NCBI GenBank assembly: GCA_950295325.1
Contig: OX485806.1
Span: forward strand, 41,850,001-41,914,000
DNA from: Polytrichum commune
Taxonomy: Eukaryota; Streptophyta; Polytrichopsida; Polytrichales; Polytrichaceae
Reading direction: 5' to 3'
DNA length: 64,000 bases
Shown: piece by piece, positions 1 through 12,998 of the stretch
How the letters are laid out: each line of letters starts with the position of its first letter
Numbering within the stretch: position 1 is the first letter of the stretch
The notes under the pieces: model-generated
Seen by the model: the letters and a program-made list of their open reading frames with translations, nothing else
Told to the model about the DNA's origin: nothing
Database searches by the model: none
Program-made: the position numbers and the translations under genes

Positions 1-1430
1 TTTCTACTTGGAAAAAATATAATGTTTTAGAATTTAAATTCTTATGGGGCTAGCAGGTCTGATCCAGCATCTACTACCCACAGGACCACCCAGTTTTTCT
101 ACTCCATCTTTGAAAATCCAATTCTAATTGTCACCTTAACCAAATCACAAATGGGAAACGGCTATAGATAGCTATAGGAAATTTCTTTAAGAGAAAAATG
201 ATAAGTATTTTTTTCTAGCTTTTGAACTAAGCCTTCAGGGCATTGGCAGCTGAGGTCTACAATGCCTCCACTCGAAATTCTACAATCCAACCTACCTCGA
301 CAAAAGAAATGAAAATTTTGTATTGGTGTGTTAATAAACACACATTCTAATTAGGAGAGAGAGTAGAGGAGTTTCAGAAGCCTTTCTCTTAGGCCATTGA
401 GAATACATGCTAAAGGATTTCTTCTAACTACATTGAAGCAGGGCTTTGCCCAAGCATTAGAAGAAGAGAAAGTTACTACAAAGTGGAAGGAAGGGTTTTT
501 AAACCCTCTCAAAAAAAGGTTGGACCCCTCCGCCACCGGCTTCATTCTTCGAACCATTTTCCAAAATTTCGGCTCGGGGTTTTTATCGGTTGAGGTTGCC
601 GAGGTGGCTCCGACGGGGAACCCTAGAACATTTCTAATTTTTTGCCATTGAGTTGGTAAGGGGGCAAATGGGCAAATAACCCCTTTGCTCTCTTTCTATT
701 TTTTCTTCAAAAGTCTGTAAGTCGATTTCGTCTTCTTACGCCAAACACCTCTCATAGTTTTGTGTGACCTCTATTAACTAATAAACTAATATTTTCTTAG
801 CAAGCATCTACTTACATTTGCTTACCTAGCATATTTTTTCTATTTCGCTATTTTCTAGCGCTACTTAGTTTTCATTTTAACCAACCTTACCCTTAACTAG
901 AATTTTATTACTTCCGGTTGAAGGCCTGAAGTCCTTAGTACTCCAACTTCATTCTTCTCGGCTAACTACTAATTGAACTAATTTTTCCTAAATTCCCTAT
1001 CAATTCTAAATTTTAATGCTATCATTCTAACTAAAAGTGATCCCGCGGAGTGGTGGACCACTCTAAGGGTTCACAAGCCTCCCTCAAACCACATTTGTGG
1101 GATGTTGGTGAGGTACGAGGATGTATTCACCAATGTGTTGCTTAAAATTCACAGCCAATGAGTGAAAAAAAACTTTGCTCAACGAGAGATTGATTTTGAG
1201 CTATATGGTTACAAATGAAGTTGGTGGATGGACATGAGGAAGGTCAAAGCAATCCAAGAGTAAAAATGATCTTGGATTGAAAATGGGCTTTGGTCATTGC
1301 TTGGCCTAATCAACTACTACCACCGCTTCATTCAAGGTTGCTAGGACTTTGTCTGATTTGTTGGAAAAAATGGCTATCCCAAGAGTGGGGTGAGCCTTGT
1401 TACCAAGCCTTAGGGGAACTAGCGAGGCGG
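1..1430. other. non-coding filler, no gene seen
   Basis: No reading frame here has a recognisable motif or a homologous second copy in the window. The short frames around 351-651 lie on both strands of the same stretch and look like chance. The sequence is moderately AT-rich and probably holds old unrecognised repeats. Confidence 0.5.
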
Positions 1431-1742
1431 GCATTGGCCCAATATGGGGGCATAGTTGACTAGTATGGTTGAAGTTGTTGTAGTGTTTCTCTGACAATAC
1501 GATGATCAATTAAAAATTGGATTTTTATGGATGAAAATCCTTATATAAGATTGGTGATCGATTAAGAGGTGAGACCTAAATGCAAGTGTAGGAGGGTTGG
1601 TACCCCTCTTATGAACTAAAATGTTTGCGGTATGGGGAGCTAATCATTTGCATGTTGGAATGCAAAAGGTTAGTGCTCGTGATCTTTGCTAGAATTGAAA
1701 AATGACCAAGTTAGTTAAGGGAAGCTAGCGAAGGTTCCGACA
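1431..1742 (+). mobile_element. LTR-B, 3' fragment
   Basis: This matches the last third of the LTR-B family seen complete at 9810-10781 and 40712-41686. It starts at the GCATTGGCCCAATATG segment, runs through the block about a drop in TTGC/aacgcgatgatcaa, and ends in GAAGGTTCCGACA, the degenerate family 3' end (consensus GGGTTGCGACA). It is diverged and lacks the 5' two thirds. Confidence 0.75.
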
Positions 1743-2222
1743 TGCTATGTCCATTAGAAGCATAACAAATTGCTTGTGTAGATGCAAAAACAATTGAACC
1801 ATTGGTGGCAATAGAAATATACAAAGGAAAATAACTCACAATACATTTGAACAAAGAAACAAACATAGAGGGACCAAAAACAATAATTTTATTTTTACAT
1901 TGCTGTATGTATAATTTGCATGAGGGGATCTACGTTGAACAAGATGTTCACACTATTCTAAATGTAAATCTATAAAATTGGTTGTGAACATAGTTGCATG
2001 CAAAGATAGGGTGGATGACAGAGGATAAGGACGAGAGGGTGGATAGGGGGCAGTTCCTCTTAGCTAAGGGGACATAACCATGCCAACAAGATAATGACCA
2101 ACGAAGTTTGCGTCGATCAACCCAAATTGGGAGGTCTCAGTATATTACCTCAATCTAATCATGTCTAGATAGTGTGGAATGCTCCACCGTGATCCTTGCC
2201 CCACCTCTCGCCGCTGTTTTTT
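1743..2222. other. non-coding, no gene seen
   Basis: No coding signal. A half-palindrome of the CGATCAACCCAAATTGG type lies near 2115, related to the palindromes found upstream of the DUF7869-type genes. Confidence 0.4.
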
Positions 2223-5200
2223 TTAAGATGTCAACAACCTTCTCTGTAAAGGCTCAATATCCAGCCTTTGTCCTAACCCAACCTCTGCATGTGCATCATG
2301 CATGGATTCATCAATTTGATAAGGAGTAGAAGTATCATCACGCCCTTGTGGGCCTTCAACATCTAACATGGTTGTTTTAACAGCTATGTTGGTCAAATGG
2401 AGATTGAGTTGCAAAAGGGTTTGGGTCGCCAAACCCAAACTCTCTTTCATTGGGGAGTCACCTTGGGGCACTACAGGGGTAGGCAAGTTTGGGTCGAGCA
2501 ATCCAAACATCTTGGGGTTGTCTAGTTGGTGAACAGGGGGGCATCACTATGGGTGGTTGAAATGGTGGGGCCCCAAAGGGGAGGAGGCCTCCGAGACGTG
2601 CCAGATCTTGAGGTCGTCCACTTGTTAGAATAGGGCGTACAAAATGTGGTGGGGCCACATCTTGTGTTGGAAAGTGAAGGACGGTTGCGATAGGAACTGT
2701 TGCGAGATGGACTATTGGGGGATGCTTGCCGTAGGAAAGCAAAGGTGCAAGTGTCAAAAGGAGTTTGGAGGATCCACCACCAAACCTTGCACCCACATCC
2801 CTTGGATCATTAACGTGATCAAGTCGACATTGGACGAAGGCTAGGCCATCACCCTATGTCGCCCTTGTTTTAGCGCGGGGCCCCTCAACTTAGCGACTAC
2901 GTTCCGTATTGAGGGTTCTTCAGCGACAACCTTCTACAAGTGGACGCAATGCTCCTCATGCCTCAACCATTTTTTGTTAGCCTCTTGTACAATGAGGATT
3001 TTGGTTTCACCTTCACCATGCCAGCAAACGTTGTGGGGAAAGAGGATCTGACCTAAGTTGTTTGGCAAGCTCCATGTTGTCCTCATCCTCGCTACTTATA
3101 ACCATGGTCTCCTACATTGAATAATTGATGTAGAGTTTCTTGCCCTTTAGCCTCGTCCTCTCCCTGAACGTGGCAGTCACGTCCATGGAGTACATGTCCC
3201 TCACATCGTCCATAGTGAGGACGGGCACCAGCTTACTCTACGGAGTTGCCACTTGCATAGTTTTCTTATGTTCAGAAGTTTTGGAATTCTATGTGTAACT
3301 CGTTGCCCCTTCCTTGACCTTGTTTCCTACCCTAATTTCATTTTTTCTTGTTTTTCCTCCTCTTGTACCTCGATACCTATCGTTCAAGATGAATTGCCCA
3401 GATGCAACCCAACTTGGGGTTCACTTATTTCAACAAGCAATTCTTTTGGGGTTGATACGCCTCGCCCTATCCAACGGGTTTTCAACCCCTTGAACGATGT
3501 CCTCAATGTAGCTTTCAAGGATCCAATTGAGGATTTCCATTTTATTCGTCAACAATTTTTGGGTTTTGTAGAATCGAAGATTGCCATCCTCTATCTAGGT
3601 GTAGATGTTCAACCCCAACATCTATGCATTCCCAAAACACTTGTATTGAAATAACACTCATTAAATTGCACCAATGAAAATAAGAACAAACAATAGAATA
3701 AAACCAAAAAAAATGAACCCACCTAACAAAAACAGTGCATAGTTTGGGTCGGTCAACCCAAACTATGAACCAACTATTCAAAGTTACTTATCATGGAAGC
3801 GTAGATGGGTTTGGACCCCGAAAGAATGTTGACAATACTGTCTTTTCTCCTCGTCAACCGCAAGTAGAATTCCATCCGCAACTCATCGACAAGATAGTTG
3901 GTGTATTTAGCCTCATCGTAGAGGCACTTGCTGGCACCCAATCCTTCTGGAACTTGGAAGAGTTTTTCCATCCGATTTATAAGATGGTTATCCACCTTAA
4001 ACAAACTTTTTTTGTATACAAAATACAAATACAAAACGTTGACAACCTTGGTTTTTTTGTCTTTCAACGTCGTGTACGTCCCATCCTCCGGTGCAGCAAT
4101 GTAGTGAGATTTGGAGACAACATAATCAAGCTACAAATTCCTCACAATCTCATACACCTACTCTATTCTCCCATCTTTGACTATCCACAACCAGATGTCA
4201 ATCTCCTTGAACTTGGTGTTTGCATAGTTAAGGAACTTTGACAATAAAGGCTCATAAAAATAGATGCTCGTGGTGCCTTCAAAGGAACCATAATTCTAAA
4301 GGGGAACCGGTCACTTGTTTTTGTCTTCATTGCCTTCCTAACATCAACGCCATGCAAGACCTGGACTTTTAACGACTCGAGGGTGATAAGGTTGAAAAGC
4401 ACGTCCCTTTCAAAATTGACAATCTAATTTTTTTTATAAAGTTGGAGAAGGCACATAACGTGTGATCTGGAAGTGGCCGGTTATTCCCACCCTTCTCAAC
4501 TTGGACCTGAGGATATCTTCCCCTGCATCCCGATTAGAGCCACCGTGGACACATTGGTGAACATGTATTTCACTTTGAACACTCTTTATTGCACCTCGTT
4601 GACCTTGCCATCCACAAAAATGTTCATCTCAAATACTAGCTTGTGCAGCTCCTAGACCATAATCATCTTGTTCTTCATGTTCTCTGTCCATTCCTTCATT
4701 GTGTAACATGAAATAACAAAGAATTTGGGCTTGGAAAAGACAACTTTGGGGTGCACCCAACATCTTTTTGCTGACAACTCAACGTGTAGGATGTGAATTG
4801 TTGTTTTTCTCATCTTTGTATGCAAAGGCCTTGCAAAGTTCTAAAGAACGCTCTCACCAGAGGCTTCATTTGCTTGAACCATGATGTTTGGTTGGAAAGC
4901 AAATTTGTGTTGGAATTGATCAGATCCCCCGTATCGTGCTTTGTGAACATGTTCTTCCACTTCAACCAAACAAACTCGGATGTTGTTATTAAATAAATCT
5001 CCGTTCTCAGCTCGTTGTATATTTTCTGCTTATGATTGGCATTATCAATGGAGGAAAACCTATTAATCATCTGGTATTTGAAGTCTTACATATGAACCAG
5101 AGCACACGTGTTAGGATTGTATTTGTTTTTTTCAAATGAACATCCTAATCAACAACTGCAACAAAAAATTGGATCGATCGACCCAAACAATTAAAATAAA

Positions 5201-5730
5201 AAAAATTGGGTTGATCGACCCAAAAAATATTCACCTTCTACTTGGGATATTTGTCCTTCGCATTCTTCCAATCTCTAGGAGGTCTGCCGTAGATTTCTCA
5301 CACCTCCCGCAAGGCCATGATGTTCATAATCCATGAAGTTTGGTAGCCATGTTTGTTCTTCTCCATGTTGAAATAATGGAAGAGGTTCGAGAGTTTGGTT
5401 TTGTCATTAGAACACACCACCAATGTCTTTCACACATTTAATTTTTCTTTTTGATAGTTGGGATCATCCCACTCAGTCATCAGTTGGATTTTCTTCAACA
5501 TTTTCACACCGTTTTGACGGTCAATTAGCCAAAAATTGCATTTTTGATCAACGGCCACATATCTGGCACATGCATTCATTTTTGTCCTTGGAACATGATG
5601 GCAAGAGTCTGCCTATCAATTTGAATTGCTTGCTCACTATCTGAGCGATGATCCAATCGACGTAGGCATTTTTTTTGCATGAACACATTTTTTTGATGGC
5701 GCTAGGTTGTACTAGCTGATGTTGACGTCG
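2223..5730 (-). pseudogene. decayed multi-part gene (E0), methyltransferase-like near its C-terminal half
   Basis: Minus-strand frames recur in order from about 5.7 kb down to 2.2 kb, broken by frameshifts and stops. The clearest piece is 4067-3774. It has a strand-like segment (KVVNVLYLYFVYKK), then LVDELRMEFYLRLTRRKD followed by SIVNILSGSKPIYASM. That layout parallels the C-terminal part of the methyltransferase-like genes at 29.3-32.4 and 45.5-51.5 kb, where a strand plus a G-rich loop (VVDLTCSTGS, VVVDVNVGVG) forms a SAM-binding motif I. Other readable pieces are 5070-4810 (KWKNMFTKHD) and 4402-4181 (LHGVDVRKAMK). TTTGGGTCG-type palindromes lie inside it near 2425, 2490, 3748 and 5170-5225. 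A relative of the MTase-like family is an inference from one domain; it could be an unrelated gene remnant. Confidence 0.35.
5168..5225. repeat. paired palindromic TTGGGTCGATCGACCCAA-type motifs
   Basis: Two half-conserved copies of the TTTGGGTCG-NN-CGACCCAAA palindrome lie about 45 bp apart (CGATCGACCCAAAC, then TTGGGTTGATCGACCCAA), separated by an A-rich spacer. It is the same motif class as the arrays at 12999-13562 and 62796-63668. Confidence 0.6.
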
Positions 5731-5807
5731 AACTTGAAATCCCTGCCCATATACTTAATAATGCGTGCACCCAACATAAACTATGCTTATGCATTGTATA
5801 TTCTACA

Positions 5808-6360
5808 TGTCGCACCCTTGTTTGCCCCCTTAACAGTCTTGTCAATTTTCATATCTAGCAAAGGTTACGAGCGTTAATCCTTTGCATTCCGCCATGCTAA
5901 TGATTAGCTCCTCCTACCCCGGAGCTTGTAATTCATAAGAGGGGAACCAACCCTCCTACTTTGCTCTCGAGACTCACCCCTTAATTGGTAACCAATTCTT
6001 AGATGTGGACTTTCATTCATGAAAATCCAATCTTATGTTGATCATCACGTTGCCAGAGCAATACTACAACAACCACTCAACGCCCCACTCAAATTGCCAT
6101 ATCTCCTAGCTCACACCTCCAATTGAGGTGTTCTTAAGCATTCTAGAAGATACATTTCATGAGCTACATGTAGCTCATGGCCTTACCTTCGTGCCTCTTA
6201 GTCTTTGTGGGTGGGAGGCGTTTGAAACGCCCGGGGCCCTCACCCACACTAAAATCATTTGGGCCCTCTCATCAACGGCGCCACAAGTCCTAGGAGTCAC
6301 TATGGGGACCTCGTTGTGTCCATAGTATTTTGGGCACTCCTCATGGCGAGGTGCGCGACA
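5808..6360 (-). mobile_element. LTR-B solo LTR with internal deletion, 5-bp TSD CTACA
   Basis: On the plus strand it begins TGTCGCACCC and ends GAGGTGCGCGACA, the reverse complement of the LTR-B ends. The flanking five bases are CTACA on both sides (5803-5807 and 6361-6365), a perfect target-site duplication. At 553 bp it is shorter than the about 972-bp full LTR because the middle is deleted. The duplication supports insertion by an LTR retrotransposon followed by LTR-LTR recombination. Confidence 0.85.
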
Positions 6361-7019
6361 CTACATGACCCTAAAGTAATTGAAATACATAAATTCTACA
6401 ATAACATATAACATAATCTTGCAAGCTGAATCTCACAAACACTCAACACCCTAAATCTTACAAACACCAACACTTTGAATCTCACAAACATTCTCAATTT
6501 CAACAAAACAACGTCATCACACAAGCACTATGAATTTCAATCACACTTGAATCTCACAAACTGATGAATTTCCCAAACACAAGTTGAACATCTTACAAAC
6601 ATTCTAAAACCACTCAATGCCGTCACAAAAGTTCCTAACAACTAAGACAAAGGGGGTGAAAGCAAGAGGAGGAAGGGAGGAAGAATTATCAAACATGCGG
6701 GAGAAAGCATAGGAACCGCAGAGGCGAGCGTTTCCAAGAGTAACGTAAAGAAATGTTTGGCGTGGACGGAAAGAAAGAGTGAAAGAGGGTGACATTTCAG
6801 ATTTTGCAACCCTTGGGAATAGGCCCACAACCACAAGATTAAGGTACCCATGCAAATAGGATTATGGGGCAGCCCTAATCCCTAAATCCTAACCCGCTAA
6901 CCCTTTGCGGTAATAAGTTTTTTCAAGACACTCAAACATAGCCTAAGGTGCTTCATAGCCTAAGGTATTGCACAAAATGGTTAATTTTCACAAAATTCAT
7001 GCTTAAACTAATGTTCATT
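6361..7019. other. non-coding, no gene seen
   Basis: It contains a run of short repeated 'ctcacaaac' phrases around 6430-6600 and one or two telomere-like CCCTAAA units near 6870. Overlapping frames at 6604-6855 on the minus strand show no family motif. Confidence 0.4.
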
Positions 7020-8675
7020 ACAAATCTCAAGCAACAAAGAGAAGATAACAATCGGAAATGGAATAGGAAGCTCAGACATCAATCGGCCATGGTAGGTATC
7101 AGACCACCTTAGCCATAAATCAGGCCAGACAACAACCCGAATACCATGAGGGTATCGTGCCAAAAGGACGGTTATTGGATTCACATGAAAAAAAAAACAT
7201 CGGAAGGATAATTAGTGAAACTGCATGCAAGAATGTTGCTAATTAATTAAGTGCAATTTCCTAAATCATTGTTGCCATGCGTCTAAGAGATATCAAGATC
7301 TTGACATAAATTAAAATTTGTTGTTTACATATCTATTTCATTCCACTATCATTCTTATCATAATTATTTTTTAACCTATATTTCATGAGCATAATTGATT
7401 ACCTAAGGAAATCAAATACAATGAGTAATATGATTATATGAAGTATTATGATATAAACTTTGAATTGATAAGTGGAGTATATGAATATCTACCATTAATA
7501 TTATATTATTGTTTTTCTCTAAAAATAAACTTTGAATGTTATAGCTAATGTTCCAAAAAATTAAAATATTTGCTTAAAATAGACTATGCTCTATTTATAA
7601 CTAAGGTTGTAATACATAACATGCATTATAATTGGAGTGATTCTAATTATAGCTAGACTAACTTACATTAAATGTCCGCACTAGAAATAGATTGTATTCT
7701 AATTATAGCAAAGATTGCAATACAACTATTATGACTGTGCTAAAATTAGACTATAATCACATAGCCGTGAAACCAAAGTACACCCAAAGATAAGAGAATT
7801 ATTAGTTGAAACATTGGAGATTAAGCAAAATTACTAAGTTGAGAGCATGACTCAAGAATTCTTCCTCAAGAGTTGATAAGAAAATGTAAGAGGAAAATTT
7901 TTTTACATGGAAAAATAGTATCTTAGAGCCGCTTCATTATTGTAAAAATATTGTCCACACATGTTTCAACCAAAAGAGGTCCCGGTAATGGAAACTAACA
8001 ATAAGGAGACTAGAAGTAAGAGTTGAGAGAAAAAAAATTGTAACGGAAAACAACTTGGTTACTCGGTTATTTCAAGAAATTACTTGGTCACTTGAAGAAA
8101 GGTTGCTTGATCCTAGCTACATGGCTACTTGGTAAATTAAAAAGAAATTAATTGTTACTTGAAGAAAGACTACCTGGCCACTTGAAAAAAAATGTGGTTT
8201 GTTACAAGCCACTTGGCAACTCGGCATATTGAAGAGAAATTACTTCCTACTTGAAGAAAAGCCACTCGGTTAATTCAAGAAAGATATGTACAACTTGAAA
8301 TACTTAGAAAAATAGGGAAGCAACCGCAGGGCATGAAGAAGTTCAATACAAGAAAAAAATTACAAGGAATAAATTTATAGATTAAAAGCAACGGAACCAC
8401 TTGAAGAGATATCATCAAGCAAAGAAGTTCATTACAACAGAAGGAGATTTTCTAAAAATTATACTTAAAAGACCATCATGATGGACACAAGGTAGAGGAT
8501 TTTTTTTTAAAACAAACAAAAACATCTACCAACACAATAAGGAAAACAACCAAGATAGAAACAACAAATGGTAAGGAGATGAGGTAGGTTAGTTATCACA
8601 ATCCAAAAAACACTCTAAGTCACTATAATACGGTCAACCTTAAGAATAAATGGAGGTAATTGAGCTCTACAACTA
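7020..8675 (+). repeat. dispersed repeat D, copy D1
   Basis: Long AT-rich family seen three times. Segments at 7020-7110, 7560-7890 and 8050-8675 match, in reverse, 17665-14532, and directly match 28936-29245 plus 40100-40711. Hallmarks are repeated 'cacttgaagaaa' phrases in the second half and an end at GAGGTAATTGAGCTCTACA. Near 7095 is GGTATCAGACCACC, which resembles an initiator-Met primer-binding site, so D may be a non-coding LTR-type element (LARD-like). No open frame is present. Confidence 0.6.
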
Positions 8676-9809
8676 ATACTTAACCCCTATTTACATGACA
8701 TCATAACCTAATTTTGCAAACAAGTTGAATACATTGGTTCCTAAGCCGTTTGACCATTTTAGAGAAATAATAAAATTCATTTGACATTCAATTATGTTAT
8801 TTATGTTGAATATCTTCCCCAACTCCAATTTTAATGGTTTTGAATTGCATGGTCCTCAATTGGAATTGCTAAGATGCTCGTGTTTTTAATCATCCTTTAC
8901 ATATTCACATTGATGAATCATGTAATACACAATAAACCATGGTTCATGATATATTGCAAAGTGAACTCAAGTAAAATGATTTAAACGTACAAGCTACTAA
9001 GGGTTTAGGGTAGCTCAAGCAAATGAAATGTAGCTCCAATTGTCTTCATTTACAAAACGTTGTAAAATGAAGCCATTATGGAACCAGATGGAACCAGATG
9101 ATAATGATACATAGTCTAAGAAGGATATTTGAAAATTATATTGCAATCCTAAGAGGCAATTACATGGTTTAATAATATTACTATGTATTGTAATTTTCAT
9201 GATGGTTGTTGCTCTAGCCTACTAATTCAATACAAATTTATGTATTGTCATTAATTACAATATGGAATTACTCAATATGTATTGACACTTTATCATTATT
9301 TTTTGCCAAAAACATCAGATCGATTGTTTGATTTATATCATGCAACATTAATATATTTACTTGGAAGTTGACATTTCAAGTGAATAGGAGAAGCACAATG
9401 ATTACAAATGTATCTACCGCGCCCCCATGGAGTTCAACATCATGTGAAGCCATTCAAGCAATCATTTTGTTGTTCAATGTTCCCTCCACATATATTAAGC
9501 AACATATATTAGATTATGGCACAAAATGTAATGGATGTTCTTTGTATATGAAGGCATCAATGAACACATACGAGATTTAGGGTTTAGGTTGGGTTGGCAT
9601 AGGTAAAGCATGTTCAAAAAAAAAAAAAAAAACTATGACTTATTGTAGTGCAAGCCATAAATGAATAACACATAGGTCAAACGATGGGGCCTTGGTGCTT
9701 GTAATTTTAAATACAAATGTATATCGTCATCACAACATTTTAATTCACAAACATGGAAGGTGGTTGTGTGGTCGTATATAATGAACTCACTAAAGGAAAC
9801 ATGTGATCT
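8676..9809. other. non-coding AT-rich filler
   Basis: No coding signal or repeat shared with the rest of the window was recognised. A poly-A run lies near 9617. Confidence 0.4.
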
Positions 9810-10781
9810 TGTCGCGCACCCCTCCATGAGGAGTGCCCGAAACACCATGGGCACAAGGGGGACCCCGGAGTGACACCCGGGACTTGTGGCGCCGTTGGTG
9901 AGAGGGCCCAAGTGATCCTAGTGTGGGTGAGGGCCCCGGGCGTTGGGAACGCCTCCCACCCACGCAGACTAGGAGGCACGAGGGTAGGGCCATGAGCTAT
10001 GCGTAGCTCATGGCGTGGTGATTCTAGAATCCGCAAAAACACCTCAATCGGAGGTGTGAGCTAGGAGTTATGGCCATTTGAGTGGGGCATTGTCCCGGGA
10101 CAGCGCCCTGGTACAACAGTGCCTGGGAGTGATTCCCGGGACTGCCAAGCTTCAAACAGGCATAACTTCCTCCATACTTGCCTCAATGTGGCAAGTGAGG
10201 AGTCCATCGGCATCTACGTGAAGCGTAACTGAAGATGGAGTGGTCGTTTGTTAGCACCAGACATCATACAAGGAAGTTATGATGCTCTGAAGCTGTTGGG
10301 GGCTTCTAGGCCCAGCAACTAAGGGAAAATGTCTACTTGGCCCCAACTCTTGGTAGAGAGACAAGAGGTCTCTTGATGGTGGGATAGGGGCCCCACGTAG
10401 AGTCCTAAAGGCTTATATGGGTGAGGTGGTGTGGCCTCACCCATTCGAGGCTGAACAGCACGGCCTCCATGGGATTTGGCCCCTTGTGAGGCCATAGTTG
10501 CCTAGTATGGTTCGGGTTGTTGTAGTGTTGCTCCGGCAACGCGATGATCAACATGGGATTGGACTTCCATGGATGGAAGTCCACATCTAGGAATGGGTTA
10601 CCGATTAAGGGGTGAGTCCTGAAAGCAAAGTAAGAGGGTTGGTTCCCTCCTATGAATTATAAGGTCCGGGGTAGGAGGAGCTAATCATTAGCATGGCGGA
10701 ATGCGAATGGTTAGCACTCGTAACCTTTGCTAGGAATGGAAATTGGCAAGATTTTTAAGGGGACTAGCAAGGGTTGCGACA
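9810..10781 (+). mobile_element. LTR-B, full-length solo LTR
   Basis: It starts TGTCGCGCACC and ends AGGGTTGCGACA (TG...CA termini), 972 bp. Flanks are GATCT (left) and AATCT (right), a five-base duplication with one mismatch. No coding sequence lies on either side, so it is a solo LTR. Short inverted repeats around CCCGGGA (about 10090-10150) are typical of the family. The frames on its minus strand are the same shadow frames that recur in every LTR-B copy and are not genes. Confidence 0.85.
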
Positions 10782-11745
10782 AATCTAGTATTTACAACTA
10801 GGTCATCCAATATTAAGCTATAAACTTGTCTTATTAGCAAAAAAATCTAATAGCAAAGTTATAGTATGTACGATCTTGATCATGTTAATATGTTATTTGA
10901 AACAATTAACTATTATATATTAAATCAAGGAATTTTCACGTTGTGAATGTTATGAGGACATACATTTCCAACTTTGCGTATTTTTCTCACTCACATTCCT
11001 AGAGTTAAAGTGGACTTGAGGATATGCTCAACATCCTTGAAAGAGTGAACCTAAAAATGCTAGTTGTGATTAATGACTCCCATTAATGACTTCCACATAC
11101 GTTAGTCATTGCCACACTTGCATGCTTAAGAATGGAGCAACGTTATATGCATACATTACAAATGACATATGTATTTAATGACTCTCACTGTATGGAGTTA
11201 CACAGTGTTGCCATGTTTTTTGTCAATGTATTGTTTAAAATATACCATAATGTTTGAGGTCAAGTAGAGGAATATTTGGAACATGATTTATTATGTATGT
11301 GATGCATGAAAATGAACTTGTAAAGGATGGTTTTTCTAAATTACTTATTAGATGCCCATTTCCCTTATTATACTTGCAAAAATAAATGTGGCCATCACCT
11401 TTCCTCCCAAAGGTGCATGTCATCTTCACATAAACTAATCATAAATGGAGTCAATATCCAAACTAATGTCAATACACATTTCTTCAATATACATAATATA
11501 TGCCAATTTAAATCAATTGATGATTGGGGCATCGAAGAGTCAGGCTTAATGCGCATTTTCTATAATAACTATGAAGCGGGAAAATTTGTCAGAAGGTTTG
11601 AAGTAACGTCCAAAGCAGCACCAAGCGGGAAAAACATCCAAAGAGGAAGTTGGGGAAGTGGACACTTCAAAAAGCCAAACCCTCCAAACGTCAGTCATTT
11701 TTGCTCTTCTTCCACTTTTGATATCGTAGCAAGCTCTCTCAAGAC
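10782..11745. other. non-coding, no gene seen
   Basis: AT-rich sequence. The 11327-11749 plus frame and its minus shadow have no recognisable domain and no second copy. Confidence 0.4.
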
Positions 11746-11749
11746 TTAG

Positions 11750-12390
11750 CGACATTTGAAGATACTCGAAGACGAACGGCTTCGAGTTTGAAGACCGAAT
11801 TTAGACTGAGAGCCCACGATACTGAAGGCCCGCGGACTGGAGACCGTGACTGGAGGACCGTGGAACCGGACGGCGAGTTTCCGAGACTTGAAGACTGATT
11901 CTTAACGAATCCGAAGACTCGGAGATATGAAGACCCCTTTTGGGTGTACCTTGAAGATTGAGGGCCCAAGTTACTGAGAGACCACGAGACCGTAGGAGCG
12001 AAGACTAAAGACCTATGAAGTACTTGAAAACTTGATTGAAGACTTTTGAAGACCGGGAGAACATGAAAAACTAAAGGACCACAAGTCTGAGGGCCCATGT
12101 GACTGGAGGACCGAGAAGACAAAAGACTAAGGAGATTTTGCGGGTCGAAGACCAAGGAGGTTCTCGAAGCTAAAGACTAAGGCGTTTTAAAGTCAAGACT
12201 TGGGATACTTGTGATGGCTAAGAAGATTTTACAAATACTAAGAAGATTCTCTTGAAGAGTGAAGTCTAAAGGAATTTCTCGAGACCGGAGAATTAAACTT
12301 TCATCATTAGAGATTGAAGACATTGAGAGGGATTCAAATCATCATTCGAGAATAGGAGAATTGAAGACGATCAAGTAGTCCAATCTCACG
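11750..12390. repeat. degenerate GAAGAC/GGAGACC-rich low-complexity tract
   Basis: About 640 bp dominated by short phrases such as GAAGACT, GGAGACCG, GAGGACCG and CTTGAAGA at irregular spacing. It looks like an old, eroded simple repeat. The 138-codon minus-strand frame across it (12155-11739) is a by-product of the composition bias. Confidence 0.55.
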
Positions 12391-12980
12391 ATTAAGTTAT
12401 TACAATCTAGATATATCAATAAACATGATTGATAAAATATTCAAGATTGTGAACTTTGTTTGAGGATATTAGAATTGGAAATGGAATTGAAGAATGTTTT
12501 GATACCATTACATTGATTGCAAAAACACTCTTTATGTTCATAACACTTAACCTCGACATTAGGATTTCGGGGAACATAAGCTTGAAAGCTTAGGCTACTT
12601 TCTCCTTAGAGATTTAGAAAGAGACTTTAATACAACATTCCGGATTTGGGATAAGAATATCTTGCTAGTCATTCAAACCATGAAAGATGCAAGATATAAT
12701 AGGTGATTAGGAACTAGGTTCTTAGGAACACCTTAATATAGGATTTCAGGGAACATAAACTTGTAATCTTAGGTCAATGACTTCATGAGGATTCAAAAAG
12801 CATTAAAATCATGGGTTACAAAATTAAGACAACTAAGAGTTACGGACACCTTCACAAGTATTGGAATCTAAGAGGACCTAATTTTGGTGGGAGTAATTTC
12901 CATGTAAACCGGTCAACAACGGGTTATACCGTCTAAGTTGCTAAGGGTTTGAAGGTGACCTCGACACCCGCCACATCAAA
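12391..12980. other. non-coding, with a 37-bp direct repeat
   Basis: A phrase with core AGGATTTCGGGGAACATAA at about 12558-12594 recurs at about 12736-12773 with a few changes. It is probably a remnant of an unrecognised repeat. No coding signal. Confidence 0.4.
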
Positions 12981-12998
12981 TGGTAGGTTTTGAGGATT

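Noticed and set aside
9633-10042. Recurring frames with FPTPGALTHTRITWALSPTAPQ text in several places (also 25815, 27021, 40663)
   Set aside because: They track the LTR-B nucleotide repeat, occur in overlapping frames in both orientations, and are broken differently in each copy; not a conserved gene.
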